Shown here: positions 51,309-60,365 of the stretch, piece after piece
Numbering within the stretch: position 1 is the stretch's first letter
Layout of the letters: each line of letters begins with the position of its first letter
DNA from: JAAXHB01 sp965214945
GTDB lineage: Bacteria; Actinomycetota; Acidimicrobiia; Acidimicrobiales; Aldehydirespiratoraceae
Length of the DNA: 64,000 nucleotides
Reading direction: 5' to 3'
Assembly (NCBI GenBank): GCA_965214945.1
Contig: OZ244029.1
Coordinates: 682,001 to 746,000, forward strand
The notes under the pieces: generated by a model
The model's database searches: none
What the model saw: the letters and a program-made list of their open reading frames with translations, nothing else
What the model was told of the DNA's origin: nothing
Position numbers and translations under genes: made by a program

Positions 51309-52550
51309 TCACGGGAGATTGACTTTGGAAAGGTCTCTAACGCGATCCCATTCCTCTAACGCTGCATTGTAGGCCTCTGCTATTGGTAGCCACCCGGCCC
51401 ACATTGCCTCATGCGCCACGCGCGCTTCATCGATGGCGGCCAGCGTTGCCGCATCGCAATCGCACTCAAAGTCAAAGCCCAGATCGACGACCAAGTAGGC
51501 CGTATGCAAGCTCCCCGTTGCGCTGTATACCGCTGACACATACGCGTCTCTGGCTCTACCTACAGGGGGCCACGCTGCCTCAGACGCGGCTTTCGCTGCT
51601 TCGAACGCCGCTTTCGCTGCAATGTATTCCGGGTGATCCGGCGGAAGGCAGTTGCAGTCCTCAGGCACCGTCGTGGTCGTTGGGGGCTGGGTTGTGGTCG
51701 GAGGCACGGTTGTCGTTGGGGGTGCGGTTGTGGTTGTGGTCGGGGGCTGGGTTGTGGTCGGAGGCACGGTTGTCGTTGGGGGTGCGGTTGTGGTTGTGGT
51801 CGGGGGCTGGGTTGTGGTCGGAGGCACGGTTGTCGTTGGGGGTGCGGTTGTGGTTGTGGTCGGGGGCTGGGTTGTGGTCGGGGGCTGGGTTGTGGTCGGG
51901 GGTGCGGTTGTGGTTGTGGTCGGGGGCTGGGTTGTGGTCGGAGGCGCGGTTGTCGTTGGGGGTGTGGTCGGGGGCTGGGTTGTGGTCGGGGGTGCGGTTG
52001 TGGTCGCTGACACGGTCCTGTTTGGGGGCTGGGTCGTGGTCGTCACAGGCACAACAGGCACCGCCGGGGGTACGGGCGTCGTTGGGGGTGCAGTTGTGGT
52101 CGGAGGCACAGGCGTCGTCACAGGCACCGCCACAGCAGGCGCCGCTGCTGAAAGCGCAGGCGTCGTCGCCGGCACAGCAAGCGCGGCCATTGAAGGCGCA
52201 GGCGTTGTCACTGGTACAGCAGGCGCGTCTGCTGAAGGCGCAGGCGTTGTCACCGGCGCTGTCGTCGGGGTGTTCGACCCCGGGTCGACTACGGCGCCCT
52301 TGTCGCTTACGGCGTCTCCGCCGGGAGGCTGTTCATCCTGTAACGCTTGCTCTGTGGCCCGGAGTTCGTCATGTGCAGGGTCGATTTCGGCGGTGATGGT
52401 CTCATCAGCAGGGTCGTCATGATTCACGGAAAGGCTCTCGCTCGTGGCAGCGCCCTCGTCCGTGGCAGCACGGCCGCCCGACAGAATCAATGCCAGCACA
52501 GCTGCGACAGCAAACAACCCGGCGGTTGCTATTTTCTTATTGTGATTCAT
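51309..52550 (-). CDS. Exported Thr/Pro-rich repeat protein, copy 1
   Basis: 413 aa from MNHNKKIATAG. One N-terminal hydrophobic segment (signal or anchor, residues 7-27), an acidic region, then about 220 residues of (TTTxPPTTT)n and Ala/Val/Pro repeats, and a C-terminal helical domain starting PEDCNCLPPDHPEYIAAKAA. Codes at 51660-52010 are near-perfect tandem repeats of about 60 bp. Likely a cell-surface or wall-spanning stalk with a small head; function unknown. Paralog at 53049; termini are conserved, the repeat part varies in length. Confidence 0.75.
   Translation of the reverse strand: MNHNKKIATAGLFAVAAVLALILSGGRAATDEGAATSESLSVNHDDPADETITAEIDPAHDELRATEQALQDEQPPGGDAVSDKGAVVDPGSNTPTTAPVTTPAPSADAPAVPVTTPAPSMAALAVPATTPALSAAAPAVAVPVTTPVPPTTTAPPTTPVPPAVPVVPVTTTTQPPNRTVSATTTAPPTTTQPPTTPPTTTAPPTTTQPPTTTTTAPPTTTQPPTTTQPPTTTTTAPPTTTVPPTTTQPPTTTTTAPPTTTVPPTTTQPPTTTTTAPPTTTVPPTTTQPPTTTTVPEDCNCLPPDHPEYIAAKAAFEAAKAASEAAWPPVGRARDAYVSAVYSATGSLHTAYLVVDLGFDFECDCDAATLAAIDEARVAHEAMWAGWLPIAEAYNAALEEWDRVRDLSKVNLP
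51660..52010 (-). repeat. Coding tandem repeats in the Thr/Pro stalk
   Basis: Units of about 60 bp (plus strand GTTGTGGTCGGGGGCTGG and GGTGCGGTTGTGGTTGT recur), at least four nearly identical. Copy-number change would lengthen or shorten the stalk in frame. Confidence 0.9.
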
Positions 52551-52870
52551 GGCGGCGATGGTAGCGGGGCAATCCATACAGGCCAATGGCCGTTGCTACT
52601 AACTCACTTCCTACCGCCGTAGGGCAATGGTCTCGGCGGAAGATGCTGAGATATATGGAACATGACGGAGATTCTATGTCGTGCTACTGCCGTAGGGCAA
52701 TGGTCTCAGCAGAAGATGCCGAGAGCGTGTTCGAGCGTCTCAACGGCAGCAAAGACTTCGTCGAGCCGGCGCTGCGAGCTTTCGCATGAGCCGCACAGAC
52801 CGCGCGGATCCATAGGCGAAGCTCTCGGCTGCGGGTCGAAGGGGAGGTCCGTATCGGTATTCGACTAAGC
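52551..52870. repeat. Upstream segment duplicated with the exported proteins
   Basis: The sequence before copy 1 (52551-52640 and 52680-52850) matches that before copy 2 (53982-54210), including GGCGGCGATGGTAGCGGGGC and a plus-strand open piece MVSA(D/E)DAE-V-ERL. So the whole promoter-plus-gene unit was duplicated. A small divergent gene is possible (54059-54250) but not convincing. Confidence 0.7.
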
Positions 52871-52944
52871 CGCCTGCCCAGTTGGGGATCTAGACCGCGG
52901 GACCGGCACGATCAGTAACCTCTGATCGTGCCGGCGTCGATCTC

Positions 52945-53035
52945 TGCGCTATCCGATCAAGCTCTGCGCTACCCGATCAAGCCGATCGGGTAGCTGCGCT
53001 ATCCGCTTGGCGCTACCCGATCAAGTCGATCGGCG
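52945..53035. repeat. Degenerate tandem repeats of CTGCGCTACCCGATCAAG
   Basis: Four imperfect copies between the two exported-protein genes; CCGATCAAG/CTTGATCGG also makes short inverted repeats. No gene. Confidence 0.7.
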
Positions 53036-53048
53036 GCGAAGACGAGGT

Positions 53049-53981
53049 TCACGGGGTGTTCACAAGGGAAATATCCCTAACGCGATCCCATTCCTCCAGC
53101 GCTGCGTTGAGGGCTTCCACAGCGACCCTTGCCGGCTCGCGCAAGCTCTGGTAGACCGCGTCTCTCTCGTTCATGATCCGCTGGGCCTCCAAGACGGCCG
53201 GCGCGTCCCAGCATCCACCGCACGCCTTCCTCTGCCGGCCGAACTCGTACACTGCTTCCAGGTAGGAGTCTGCAGCAGCCTGCATGGCGGCCACCGCGGC
53301 CCGGGCCGCGGCTTTCGCTGCTTCGTACGCTGCTTTTGCTGCGATGTATTCCGGGTGATCCGACGGAAGGCAGTGACAGTCCTCAGGCACGGTCGTGGTC
53401 GTTGGGGGCAAGGTTGTGGTCGTTGGAGGCACTGTCGTGGTAGGGGGCAGGGTTGTGGGTGGGGGCACTGTCGTGGTAGGGGGCAGGGTTGTGGGTGTCG
53501 TCGTGGCCGCCTGCGCAGCCGGCACAACAGGCACCGCTACCGGCACTGCTGCTGAGGGTGCTGGCGTGGCCGCAACAGGTGCCGCTGCTGCTAAGGGCGC
53601 CGCTGCTGAGGGGGCTACCGGCGTTGCTGATGAGGGTGCCGCTGCCGGTGCTGCTGCTGAGGGTGCTGGCGTGGCCGCAACTGGCGCGGCTGTCGTCGGG
53701 GTGTTCGCCCCCGGGTCGACTGCGACGCTCTTGTCGTTTACGGCGTCTCCGCCGGGAGGCTGCTGATCCTGTGATGCCTGTTCTGCGGCCTGGAGTTCGT
53801 CGTGGGCAGGGTCGGTGTCGGCGGTGATGGTCTCATCAGCAGGGTCGTCATGATTCGCGAAAAGGCTCTCGCTCGTGGCAGCGCCCTCGTCTGTGGCAGC
53901 ACGGCCGCCTGACGAAATCAATGCCAGCACAGCTGCGACAGCAAACAACCCGGCGGTTGCTATTTTCTTATTGTGATTCAT
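53049..53981 (-). CDS. Exported Thr/Pro-rich repeat protein, copy 2
   Basis: 310 aa. Residues 1-95 are almost identical to copy 1 (MNHNKKIATAGLFAVAAVLAL and the acidic region), the stalk is shorter and richer in Ala/Pro (APSAAAPAAAP) followed by PPTTTVPPTTT units, and the C-terminal region PEDCHCLPSDHPEYIAAKAA continues into a helical part with CGGCWDAP. It ends in VRDISLVNTP, like copy 1 (VRDLSKVNLP). Function unknown. Confidence 0.75.
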   Translation of the reverse strand: MNHNKKIATAGLFAVAAVLALISSGGRAATDEGAATSESLFANHDDPADETITADTDPAHDELQAAEQASQDQQPPGGDAVNDKSVAVDPGANTPTTAAPVAATPAPSAAAPAAAPSSATPVAPSAAAPLAAAAPVAATPAPSAAVPVAVPVVPAAQAATTTPTTLPPTTTVPPPTTLPPTTTVPPTTTTLPPTTTTVPEDCHCLPSDHPEYIAAKAAYEAAKAAARAAVAAMQAAADSYLEAVYEFGRQRKACGGCWDAPAVLEAQRIMNERDAVYQSLREPARVAVEALNAALEEWDRVRDISLVNTP

Positions 53982-54307
53982 GGCGGCGATGGTAGCGGGG
54001 CAATCCATACAGGCCAATGGCCGTTGCTACTAACCCGCTTCCGACCGCTGTTAGGGCAATGGTCTCAGCAGACGATGCCGAGAACGTGCTTGAGCGTCTC
54101 GACAGCAGCGAAGATTTTGCCGAGCCAGTGCTCGAGCTTTCGCACGAGCCGAGCGGATCCATAGGCGGAGATCTCGGCTGCGGGTCGAAGGGCAGGTCCG
54201 CACCGGGCGTGGCTGCCGGATCCCATAGCCGATTTGGACCTACTCATTGATTCCCTAGCTTGCGACGCCGTCCCGTCATGGCGGTGGCTGTAGTTGTGAC
54301 AGGAATA

Positions 54308-55699
54308 ATGGACCCGATGGACGAAATCAGCGAACTTCCCGACGGCTTCGTCCAGCACCTCCGGGGGATGCTCGGCGACAAGGCAGTTTCTGCACAGGAC
54401 ACGCCGGTGGTCGTGCGGCCCGCTTGCACAGCCGAAGTGGCCGAGGTCGTTGCGGCTTGCCGAACAGCAGGCGTGAGCGTGGTGCCCAGAGGCGGCGACA
54501 CGGGCCTGTCCGGGGGCACCTCCCATCCGACGTCGCCGAGCATCGCAATCTCGCTGCAGCGCCTTGACCGGATCGCCTCGGTCGACCGTCACCGCTGGAC
54601 GATCACGGCCGAGGCCGGCGTGACCATCCAGGCTCTGCAGGAGGCCGCCGCCGGCGTGGGGCGCAAGTTCGCACCCGACTGGGCGGCCCGGGGATCAGCC
54701 ACCCTGGGCGGGGCGATCGCCACCAACGCGGGCGGCAACAACGTGCTGCGCTACGGCAGCCTGCGAGACAACGTCATGGGCGTCGAGGTGGTGCTCGCGG
54801 ACGGACGGGTCTGGGATGGCCTCAGGGCACTGCGCAAGGACAGCTCGGGATACGACCTCAAGCACCTGTTCATCGGCGGTGAGGGAACGCTGGGCATCGT
54901 CACCTCGGCGGTGGTGAAGCTGGTTGCGGCCACGCCGCACGAGCAGTCTGCGCTGGCTGCCATTGGCAACCTCGATGCGCTGATGCCGCTGCTGGAGCTG
55001 GCTTATGACCTCTCAGGCGGTTCGCTGGCGGCCTTCGAGCTGATGCCGATGTTCGGCATGCGACGGGTGGCCGACCTCTACGGAGTGAACGTCCCGATCC
55101 GCACCGACTGCGAGTACTGCGTGCTGGTGAGGTTCGCATCGAGCGAGCCGGTGACCGACCGCCTCGCCGGGTTCCTGGCCGCGGGCGCCGATGCCGGACA
55201 TGTTCTCGAAACGGTGGTTGCGGTCACCGCAGACCAGGAGTCCTCGATCTGGATGCTGCGCGACGAACTGTCGCCGACCCGTGCCTACCGAGATTCTCAC
55301 CACCACGGGCTGAAGCTCGACATTGCCGTGCCGATCGACCTGATCGCCCGCTGCATCGGCGAAGTTCGGGCGCTGGCCGCGGAGATGGCGCCCGAGGCTG
55401 TGAGCTACGCCTTCGGCCATGTCGGCGACGGCAACCTCCACTTGTGGGTTCTGCCCGTGGAGGCCGGGGTCGTCGAGGAGTTCCTGGCGGTCAAGGGGGC
55501 TTTGTCGGAGGCGATCGACGCGCTGGTGATCGCTCTCGGCGGCACGCTGAGCGCCGAGCACGGCGTCGGCACGCTGCTTCGGGATCGCATTGCCGGCCAG
55601 AAGGACCCGATCGAATGGGAGCTGATGCGAGCGGTGAAGACGGCGTTGGATCCCGACGACCTGTTCAATCCCGGCAAGACTCTTCCTGGGTGTCGGTAA
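54308..55699 (+). CDS. FAD-binding oxidase, GlcD/D-2-hydroxyacid dehydrogenase type
   Basis: 463 aa from ATG 54308 (AGGAA before it). PCMH FAD domain: VVPRGGDTGLSGGTSHP, LGGAIATNAGGNNVLRYG, LFIGGEGTLGIVTSAVVKL; C-terminal FAD-oxidase domain with SYAFGHVGDGNLHLWVLP, LSAEHGVGTLLRD and LDPDDLFNPGKTLPG. Family members oxidise D-lactate, glycolate or D-2-hydroxyglutarate and hand electrons to a flavoprotein or the membrane. First of three genes in a row. Confidence 0.9.
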   Translation: MDPMDEISELPDGFVQHLRGMLGDKAVSAQDTPVVVRPACTAEVAEVVAACRTAGVSVVPRGGDTGLSGGTSHPTSPSIAISLQRLDRIASVDRHRWTITAEAGVTIQALQEAAAGVGRKFAPDWAARGSATLGGAIATNAGGNNVLRYGSLRDNVMGVEVVLADGRVWDGLRALRKDSSGYDLKHLFIGGEGTLGIVTSAVVKLVAATPHEQSALAAIGNLDALMPLLELAYDLSGGSLAAFELMPMFGMRRVADLYGVNVPIRTDCEYCVLVRFASSEPVTDRLAGFLAAGADAGHVLETVVAVTADQESSIWMLRDELSPTRAYRDSHHHGLKLDIAVPIDLIARCIGEVRALAAEMAPEAVSYAFGHVGDGNLHLWVLPVEAGVVEEFLAVKGALSEAIDALVIALGGTLSAEHGVGTLLRDRIAGQKDPIEWELMRAVKTALDPDDLFNPGKTLPGCR

Positions 55700-55710
55700 C
55701 GTCGCCTTTC

Positions 55711-56115
55711 ATGCCCCACACCATCCGCGTCAGGGTCCGCTTCTACGAACTCGACCCCTACAACCACGTAAACCACTCGGTCTATGTGAGCTACTTCGAG
55801 ACGGCCCGCGTGGAACTGCTAACCGAGGCGGGCTACGGGCTCGGCGCTATGCGCCGTGACGGTTTCACGATCCTGGTGTCGGAGATCCACACCAAGTTCG
55901 TGAAGGCGGCCGGGGAAGGCGACGAGCTTGTCGTGGAGACCGAGATCCTGGGGTTCCGCCGGGTCACGTCGCGCTGGCGTCAGCGGATCATGCGAGGCGA
56001 CGAGCTGATCGCCTCTCAGGATCTGCGTGCGGCCATGGTCACCAGCGAAGGAAAGCCGGTCCGCTTTCCTGACGGGTTCCTGAAGGCGATGAAGCCCTAC
56101 ATGGCGGGCCAATAG
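55711..56115 (+). CDS. Hotdog-fold acyl-CoA thioesterase (YbgC/4-HBT type)
   Basis: 134 aa, normal family length. VRFYELDPYNHVNHSVYVSYFETARVELL (quoted from 10 to 38 in part) contains the catalytic Asp-Pro-x-x-His pattern, followed by VSEIHTKFVKAAGEGDEL. Hydrolyses a short acyl- or aryl-CoA. It lies 11 bp after the FAD oxidase gene and 18 bp before the next gene. Confidence 0.88.
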   Translation: MPHTIRVRVRFYELDPYNHVNHSVYVSYFETARVELLTEAGYGLGAMRRDGFTILVSEIHTKFVKAAGEGDELVVETEILGFRRVTSRWRQRIMRGDELIASQDLRAAMVTSEGKPVRFPDGFLKAMKPYMAGQ

Positions 56116-56133
56116 GGCCGACTCCAAGTCCCA

Positions 56134-57171
56134 ATGACTCTGAAGCTCGGCATTTGGGCGTCGCCGACCGAGCCGGACGGCCTCGAGTATGTGATCGAAG
56201 CTGAGCGTCTGGGGGTCGACTCGGTGTGGGTGCCCGAATACTGGGGCCACGATGCCCTCACCCAGCTGGCAGCTGCCGCGGCTGTCACCGAGCGGATGCG
56301 GCTCGCTTCGGGGATCGCTCAGATCGGCGCCCGGACGCCTGCGATGCTGGCCATGTCGGCATTGTCACTGCAGGAGCTGTCGGACGGGCGGTTCGTGCTT
56401 GGCATCGGCACCAGCGGGCCGCAAGTGATCGAGGGATGGCACGGAGTCCCCTTCGACCGGCCGGTGGCCCGAACCCGTGAGACCATCGAGATCGTTTCCA
56501 TGATCTGCCGTGGCGAGCGTCTCGAATACGACGGCGACATCCACGCTATTCCTCTGCCCGGCGGCGAGGGCAAGGCGATCCGCTTCGCCGGGCGGCCCGG
56601 GAAGGTGCCGGTTCATGTGGCGTCGCTGGGGCCTGCCAATCTGCGGCTCACCGGGGCGCTGGCCGACGGCTGGATAGGCAACTCCTTCTTCTGCGAGACC
56701 GCGGAGGTGTTCCTCGACGAGATCCGAGCGGGAGCAGAATCGGCCGGGCGGTCGCTGACCGATGTGGAGCTGAGCGTGTCGGTGGGCTGTGAGATCACCG
56801 ACGACGTGACCGAGGCGGGGCGTCGCCACGCTGCGGGGTTTGCGTTCACGTTCGGGGCGATGGGCTCGGCACGGTCGAACTTCTACAACAACGCTTTCGC
56901 CCGCCAGGGCTGGGGCGACGATGTGGCCGACGTTCAGCGGCTATGGCTGTCGGGCGATCGCCGGGCGGCGGCCGAGCGGGTGCCTGTCGAGATAGGGCTG
57001 GGCCAGAACCTGATTGGCCCGCCCGCTGAGATCAAGAGGCGGCTCCGGCAGTACCGCGACTGCGGCATCGACACGCTGCGGGTCTCGCCGATGGGCGACA
57101 CCCTCGATGAGCGTCTCGATGGGCTCGGCACGCTGTTGGACCTACTCACCGAGGTGAACGCCGAAAGCTGA
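56134..57171 (+). CDS. Luciferase-like (LLM) F420-dependent oxidoreductase
   Basis: 345 aa. LKLGIWASPTEPDGLEYVIEAERLGVDSVWVPEYWGHDALTQLAA-type N-terminus, GIAQIGARTPAMLAMSALSLQELSDGRFVLGIGTSGPQVIEGWHG (both in part) and PVHVASLGPANLRLTGALADGW are diagnostic of the actinobacterial F420 LLM group. Substrate unknown. Completes the oxidase-thioesterase-LLM run. Confidence 0.9.
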   Translation: MTLKLGIWASPTEPDGLEYVIEAERLGVDSVWVPEYWGHDALTQLAAAAAVTERMRLASGIAQIGARTPAMLAMSALSLQELSDGRFVLGIGTSGPQVIEGWHGVPFDRPVARTRETIEIVSMICRGERLEYDGDIHAIPLPGGEGKAIRFAGRPGKVPVHVASLGPANLRLTGALADGWIGNSFFCETAEVFLDEIRAGAESAGRSLTDVELSVSVGCEITDDVTEAGRRHAAGFAFTFGAMGSARSNFYNNAFARQGWGDDVADVQRLWLSGDRRAAAERVPVEIGLGQNLIGPPAEIKRRLRQYRDCGIDTLRVSPMGDTLDERLDGLGTLLDLLTEVNAES

Positions 57172-57276
57172 CCGCCGCGCTCAGCCCTGGTACTAGCCTG
57201 GCCCAGTACTCGGGCTGGTTCCTTGCTCCGCCCTGGCCCCTTCGACCTTGGACCTCGGCTAGCTCCAGTCCCCTGG

Positions 57277-58098
57277 CTAGTCCTCGAAGATCGGTGGGCG
57301 ACCTTGCCGGCGTGCCTTTATGGCCTCCTCGAAGTTCTTGGTGGTGAGGCGCACAAAAAGCTGGGTGTGGGTCTCCAGCTCGATCGCTGCTCGCAGGCTG
57401 GATGTCTCTAGCCCGGCCCACATCGTGCGCTTGGTGAGGGCTATGCCTTGGGTGCTCCAGCCGTTGATCCGGTCTGCGAGGTTGAGCGCTTCGTCGAGGA
57501 GACGGTCGTCGGGCACGGTGCGAGACACCAGGCCTATGGCAGCAGCCTCTTCTGCGTAGATGTCGCGCCCGGTCAGCATGATCTCGAACGCTCTCGAAGA
57601 GCCGATGGCCCGTGGCAGCAAGAAGCTGAGTCCGAGTTCGTTGGCGGTGAGCCCGTTGTTGATGCCCGCTGCCCGGAAGTAGGCCGAGGTGGCTGCGATG
57701 CGGATGTCGGCGCCGAGGGTGAGGCACAGGCCGCCGCCGATCGCCGCTCCGTTCACGGCGCAGATCACCGGTTGGGGCATGCGCTGCATAGCAGGCACCA
57801 GGTCGGAGAGCACGGTCATGGCCTTGGTGGCCACCCGGGTGAGGGTCATACCGTCGATGTCGGGCGGAGGCACAGAGTTGTCGCTGGTGTCGGCGCCCGA
57901 GCAGAAGCCCTTGCCGGTTCCGGTCAGCACCACGCAGGTGGTGTCGTTGTCGGCTGCCACGGTCTCGAAGGCGTCTCGCAGCGGGACCATCAGATCGAAC
58001 GCCATGGAGTTCATGCGCTCGGGCCGGTTCATGGTGATCACCGTGGTGTGCGGGCGCGGCTTGTCGATCACGATGAAGTCGTCAGGGTCGGTTGCCAT
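57277..58098 (-). CDS. Enoyl-CoA hydratase/isomerase
   Basis: 273 aa from MATDPDD. Crotonase fold: ITMNRPERMNSMA, GTGKGFCSGADTSD (oxyanion-hole Gly), AVNGAAIGGGLCLTLGADIRIA (second oxyanion Gly) and AGINNGLTANELGLSFLLPRAIG. The usual catalytic Glu after GGG (GGLxxxxxxD) pairs are partly replaced (LTANELG), so hydratase against isomerase or hydrolase activity is open. Convergent with the LLM gene. Confidence 0.88.
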   Translation of the reverse strand: MATDPDDFIVIDKPRPHTTVITMNRPERMNSMAFDLMVPLRDAFETVAADNDTTCVVLTGTGKGFCSGADTSDNSVPPPDIDGMTLTRVATKAMTVLSDLVPAMQRMPQPVICAVNGAAIGGGLCLTLGADIRIAATSAYFRAAGINNGLTANELGLSFLLPRAIGSSRAFEIMLTGRDIYAEEAAAIGLVSRTVPDDRLLDEALNLADRINGWSTQGIALTKRTMWAGLETSSLRAAIELETHTQLFVRLTTKNFEEAIKARRQGRPPIFED

Positions 58099-58116
58099 GG
58101 CCCCAATCACAGCAGA

Positions 58117-58238
58117 TTTGTCGCCTTCGCCGGGAATCCCGCCCAGCTGCCCCCGTCTTGGCGGCTCTTTCGGGTGCTGTTATCTCTTTGTCGCCTTCGC
58201 CGGGAATCCCGCCCAGCTGCCCCCGTCTTGGCGGCTCT
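58117..58238. repeat. 52-bp direct repeat upstream of the enoyl-CoA hydratase gene
   Basis: 58117-58168 and 58187-58238 are identical (TTTGTCGCCTTCGCC...GGCGGCTCT), period 70. Together they fill the gap between the hydratase start and the end of the next minus-strand gene. Confidence 0.92.
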
Positions 58239-58257
58239 CTAGAAGACCGGGTACGTC

Positions 58258-59676
58258 CTAGCCGACCATCGCCTCGCCCACATACGATGGATGCTTCGAC
58301 ACCTCACCCAAGAACCGCCGGAGAGCGTTGAGTTCCCCGCCTCGAACAGCAGCAAGCAGCACCGAAGCAGCTCCGGCGATTGTCCGCAAGCTGACATCAG
58401 GATCTGCGCCAACCAGCATTCGCTCAAAATCAGCTGTTAGCCGACTATTCCCAGAAAGAACTGTCAGCCTCCGGACTTGAGCCGAGGGCTCAAAACCGTC
58501 TGCCAGTTCCTGCAAGGAAAGTATCGATGACGCGCCGGACTCGGCAGCCTTCCGTCTTAGGGACACCTGCCGAGATGTTTCATCGAATGTAGCCTCTTCG
58601 ACTCGGAAGTCTCGGCTCCTCACTGAGGCTTCGTCAAGCGACAGAAGGGGTCCCTCGCCTCGACGTTGAGAGAAACGGTTACCGTGAGGTGTCATTCGGC
58701 AGTCCCAGTCAGGTCCGCTTAAGCAAACGAAGCCGTCGTCGAGTTCCCATGAGTACTCGTCAAATGGTGGCATCGGCCTGTCCTTGAAGTCCACTGCAGC
58801 ATGTGAGAGCTCAACTCGCCCTGAGTAGGCGGCCATCAACGAATTGAGCTTCTGGGAGTCCTTGACGGTGCCCACGCCTACCAAGGTGTCAAAATCGAGC
58901 CGATCGGCGAGCCGTGGCCAGAACCGCTCATCGCCGACAGGGTGATCCTTGTCGAACACTACTCGAAGAAACTCCTGCGTGTCGTGCCCATTCAACTCCA
59001 AGTCGTCCGACAGGCTGATCGGAAATTCGTGCTCCGATCCACCGACCCACCACAATAATTGAAGCGTCCGCCCAACGCGTTGTTCTATCTCAAGTCCAAA
59101 AATCGGGCGGATCACTTCCAACGCATCGCCGACAAGCTTACGGTCGCCGGCGATTGCACCGTAGAATCCGTCTTTTGCCGCGGTCACTGTTCGCTGGACA
59201 GTGACCGCGTCGAGCCAGCCGTGAGCTGCACGAAAGACACTCGAAGTGACGAGGTGTTCGAGCATGTTCTCAGTCCTATCGGGCCGAATCTGATCTGTTG
59301 CTTTCGCATCTGTCAGAAGCAGATCCGGCGCTCGCTTCAAGGCCTCCTGAGGAGCGATAGTACCTTCGTCTTCGTTTCTTTCTCCGTCAACTGTGAGGTC
59401 GAAGATGATTGGTCCCGACTGCCCAATGCGGTCTACATCGGCCTCTAAGCGCTGAGTCGACGAGAATCGTAGGAAGACCTCGCGATAGTGATCCTCTAAC
59501 CATTCCATTACAATGTCGGGAAGGTAGGTGTGGTTAAAGTACTCCGTCTGGTGTAACGTAGCGGCAGAATCGGCTCTGGCAAGTTCGTCGCAGATCGCGT
59601 TCTTGATCCGTGCGGTCGCGAGAACCATTTCCCGTTCTGACAGCGCTTCGATCACAGCATCTCGAACTGCGCTCAC
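58258..59676 (-). CDS. Unrecognised protein coupled to a nuclease-like gene
   Basis: 472 aa, soluble, no family recognised. The N-terminal 100 residues are mainly helical; the centre has RTLQLLWWVGGSEHEFPISLSDD and the rest is mixed. GTG start 2 bp after the stop of the upstream gene at 59679, so the two are translationally coupled and probably act together. Lower GC than the genes to the left. Its length and gene-pair layout resemble two-gene defence systems; that is inference. Confidence 0.7.
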   Translation of the reverse strand: MSAVRDAVIEALSEREMVLATARIKNAICDELARADSAATLHQTEYFNHTYLPDIVMEWLEDHYREVFLRFSSTQRLEADVDRIGQSGPIIFDLTVDGERNEDEGTIAPQEALKRAPDLLLTDAKATDQIRPDRTENMLEHLVTSSVFRAAHGWLDAVTVQRTVTAAKDGFYGAIAGDRKLVGDALEVIRPIFGLEIEQRVGRTLQLLWWVGGSEHEFPISLSDDLELNGHDTQEFLRVVFDKDHPVGDERFWPRLADRLDFDTLVGVGTVKDSQKLNSLMAAYSGRVELSHAAVDFKDRPMPPFDEYSWELDDGFVCLSGPDWDCRMTPHGNRFSQRRGEGPLLSLDEASVRSRDFRVEEATFDETSRQVSLRRKAAESGASSILSLQELADGFEPSAQVRRLTVLSGNSRLTADFERMLVGADPDVSLRTIAGAASVLLAAVRGGELNALRRFLGEVSKHPSYVGEAMVG

Positions 59677-59678
59677 GA

Positions 59679-60242
59679 TCAGGCTCCCGTCACTGCCAAC
59701 CGGCGCAACTCGCCGAGCATCTCATCTGACATCGAAAGTGTTTCCTGACGATCCGAAAGGACAACCAACCATAGCCGTTGCGCTAGTTCGGCTACGATTT
59801 CGCTGTCGATTTCGTCTGATCCGCAATACTTCACTTGATGGGCCTCAAGGGCTGCTCGAATCTCCTCAGCTGAACAGAGCCTTGCCCATTTGGTCTGACT
59901 GAAGGGGTGCCAAGTAATCCAGAAGAAATGGTATGGACGCTCGTCATTTAGGGTGGCGCGGTAGCACTTTGCCAAGTACTCCGTATATTCTTGAGGCTGA
60001 CTCCCGACCACGCTGTATTTTTTCACTTCGCCATAGGAGGTTGACTTGCCCTCATCCAGGTCAAGTATGCCGGACAAGTCGAAGGAGAATTTCCCTCCCA
60101 CGGCATCCCGGAAGGTCAAGAATTCGACCTCACCTACCTCGTACACCGTGTAGTTTACGTTCACTCGACCAGTTTTCTCTAGCCAGGCACGCGCGCGCTC
60201 GACGCCCTCCTTGCCAGTGCTGTGGGCCGTTTCCCCAGCCAT
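59679..60242 (-). CDS. Putative PD-(D/E)xK-type nuclease-like protein
   Basis: 187 aa from MAGETAHSTG; a Met at 60302 gives 20 extra residues made of a repeated NWPQ motif. The sequence FSFDLSGILDLDEGKSTSYGEVKKYS has Asp followed after 16-17 residues by E-V-K, the order of a D...ExK nuclease site, preceded by a helix (KEGVERARAWLEKTG) as in restriction-endonuclease folds. W-rich middle part (HFFWITWHPFSQTKWARL). The fold call is from motif order only. Confidence 0.6.
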   Translation of the reverse strand: MAGETAHSTGKEGVERARAWLEKTGRVNVNYTVYEVGEVEFLTFRDAVGGKFSFDLSGILDLDEGKSTSYGEVKKYSVVGSQPQEYTEYLAKCYRATLNDERPYHFFWITWHPFSQTKWARLCSAEEIRAALEAHQVKYCGSDEIDSEIVAELAQRLWLVVLSDRQETLSMSDEMLGELRRLAVTGA

Positions 60243-60365
60243 CAACTGGAGTTTACCTGTCCGCTTTAACTGCGGCCAATTTGACTGCGGCCAATTCGGC
60301 ACCGATATGCCGCGGCGACAAAGGACTGGATGCGGCCGCTGCGGTCGCCGATCAGGGTGACGCGG

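Noticed and set aside
51652..52422. Plus-strand frame made of VVVGGWVVVGG repeats
   Set aside because: Antisense reading of the Thr/Pro stalk; no signal, no start context.
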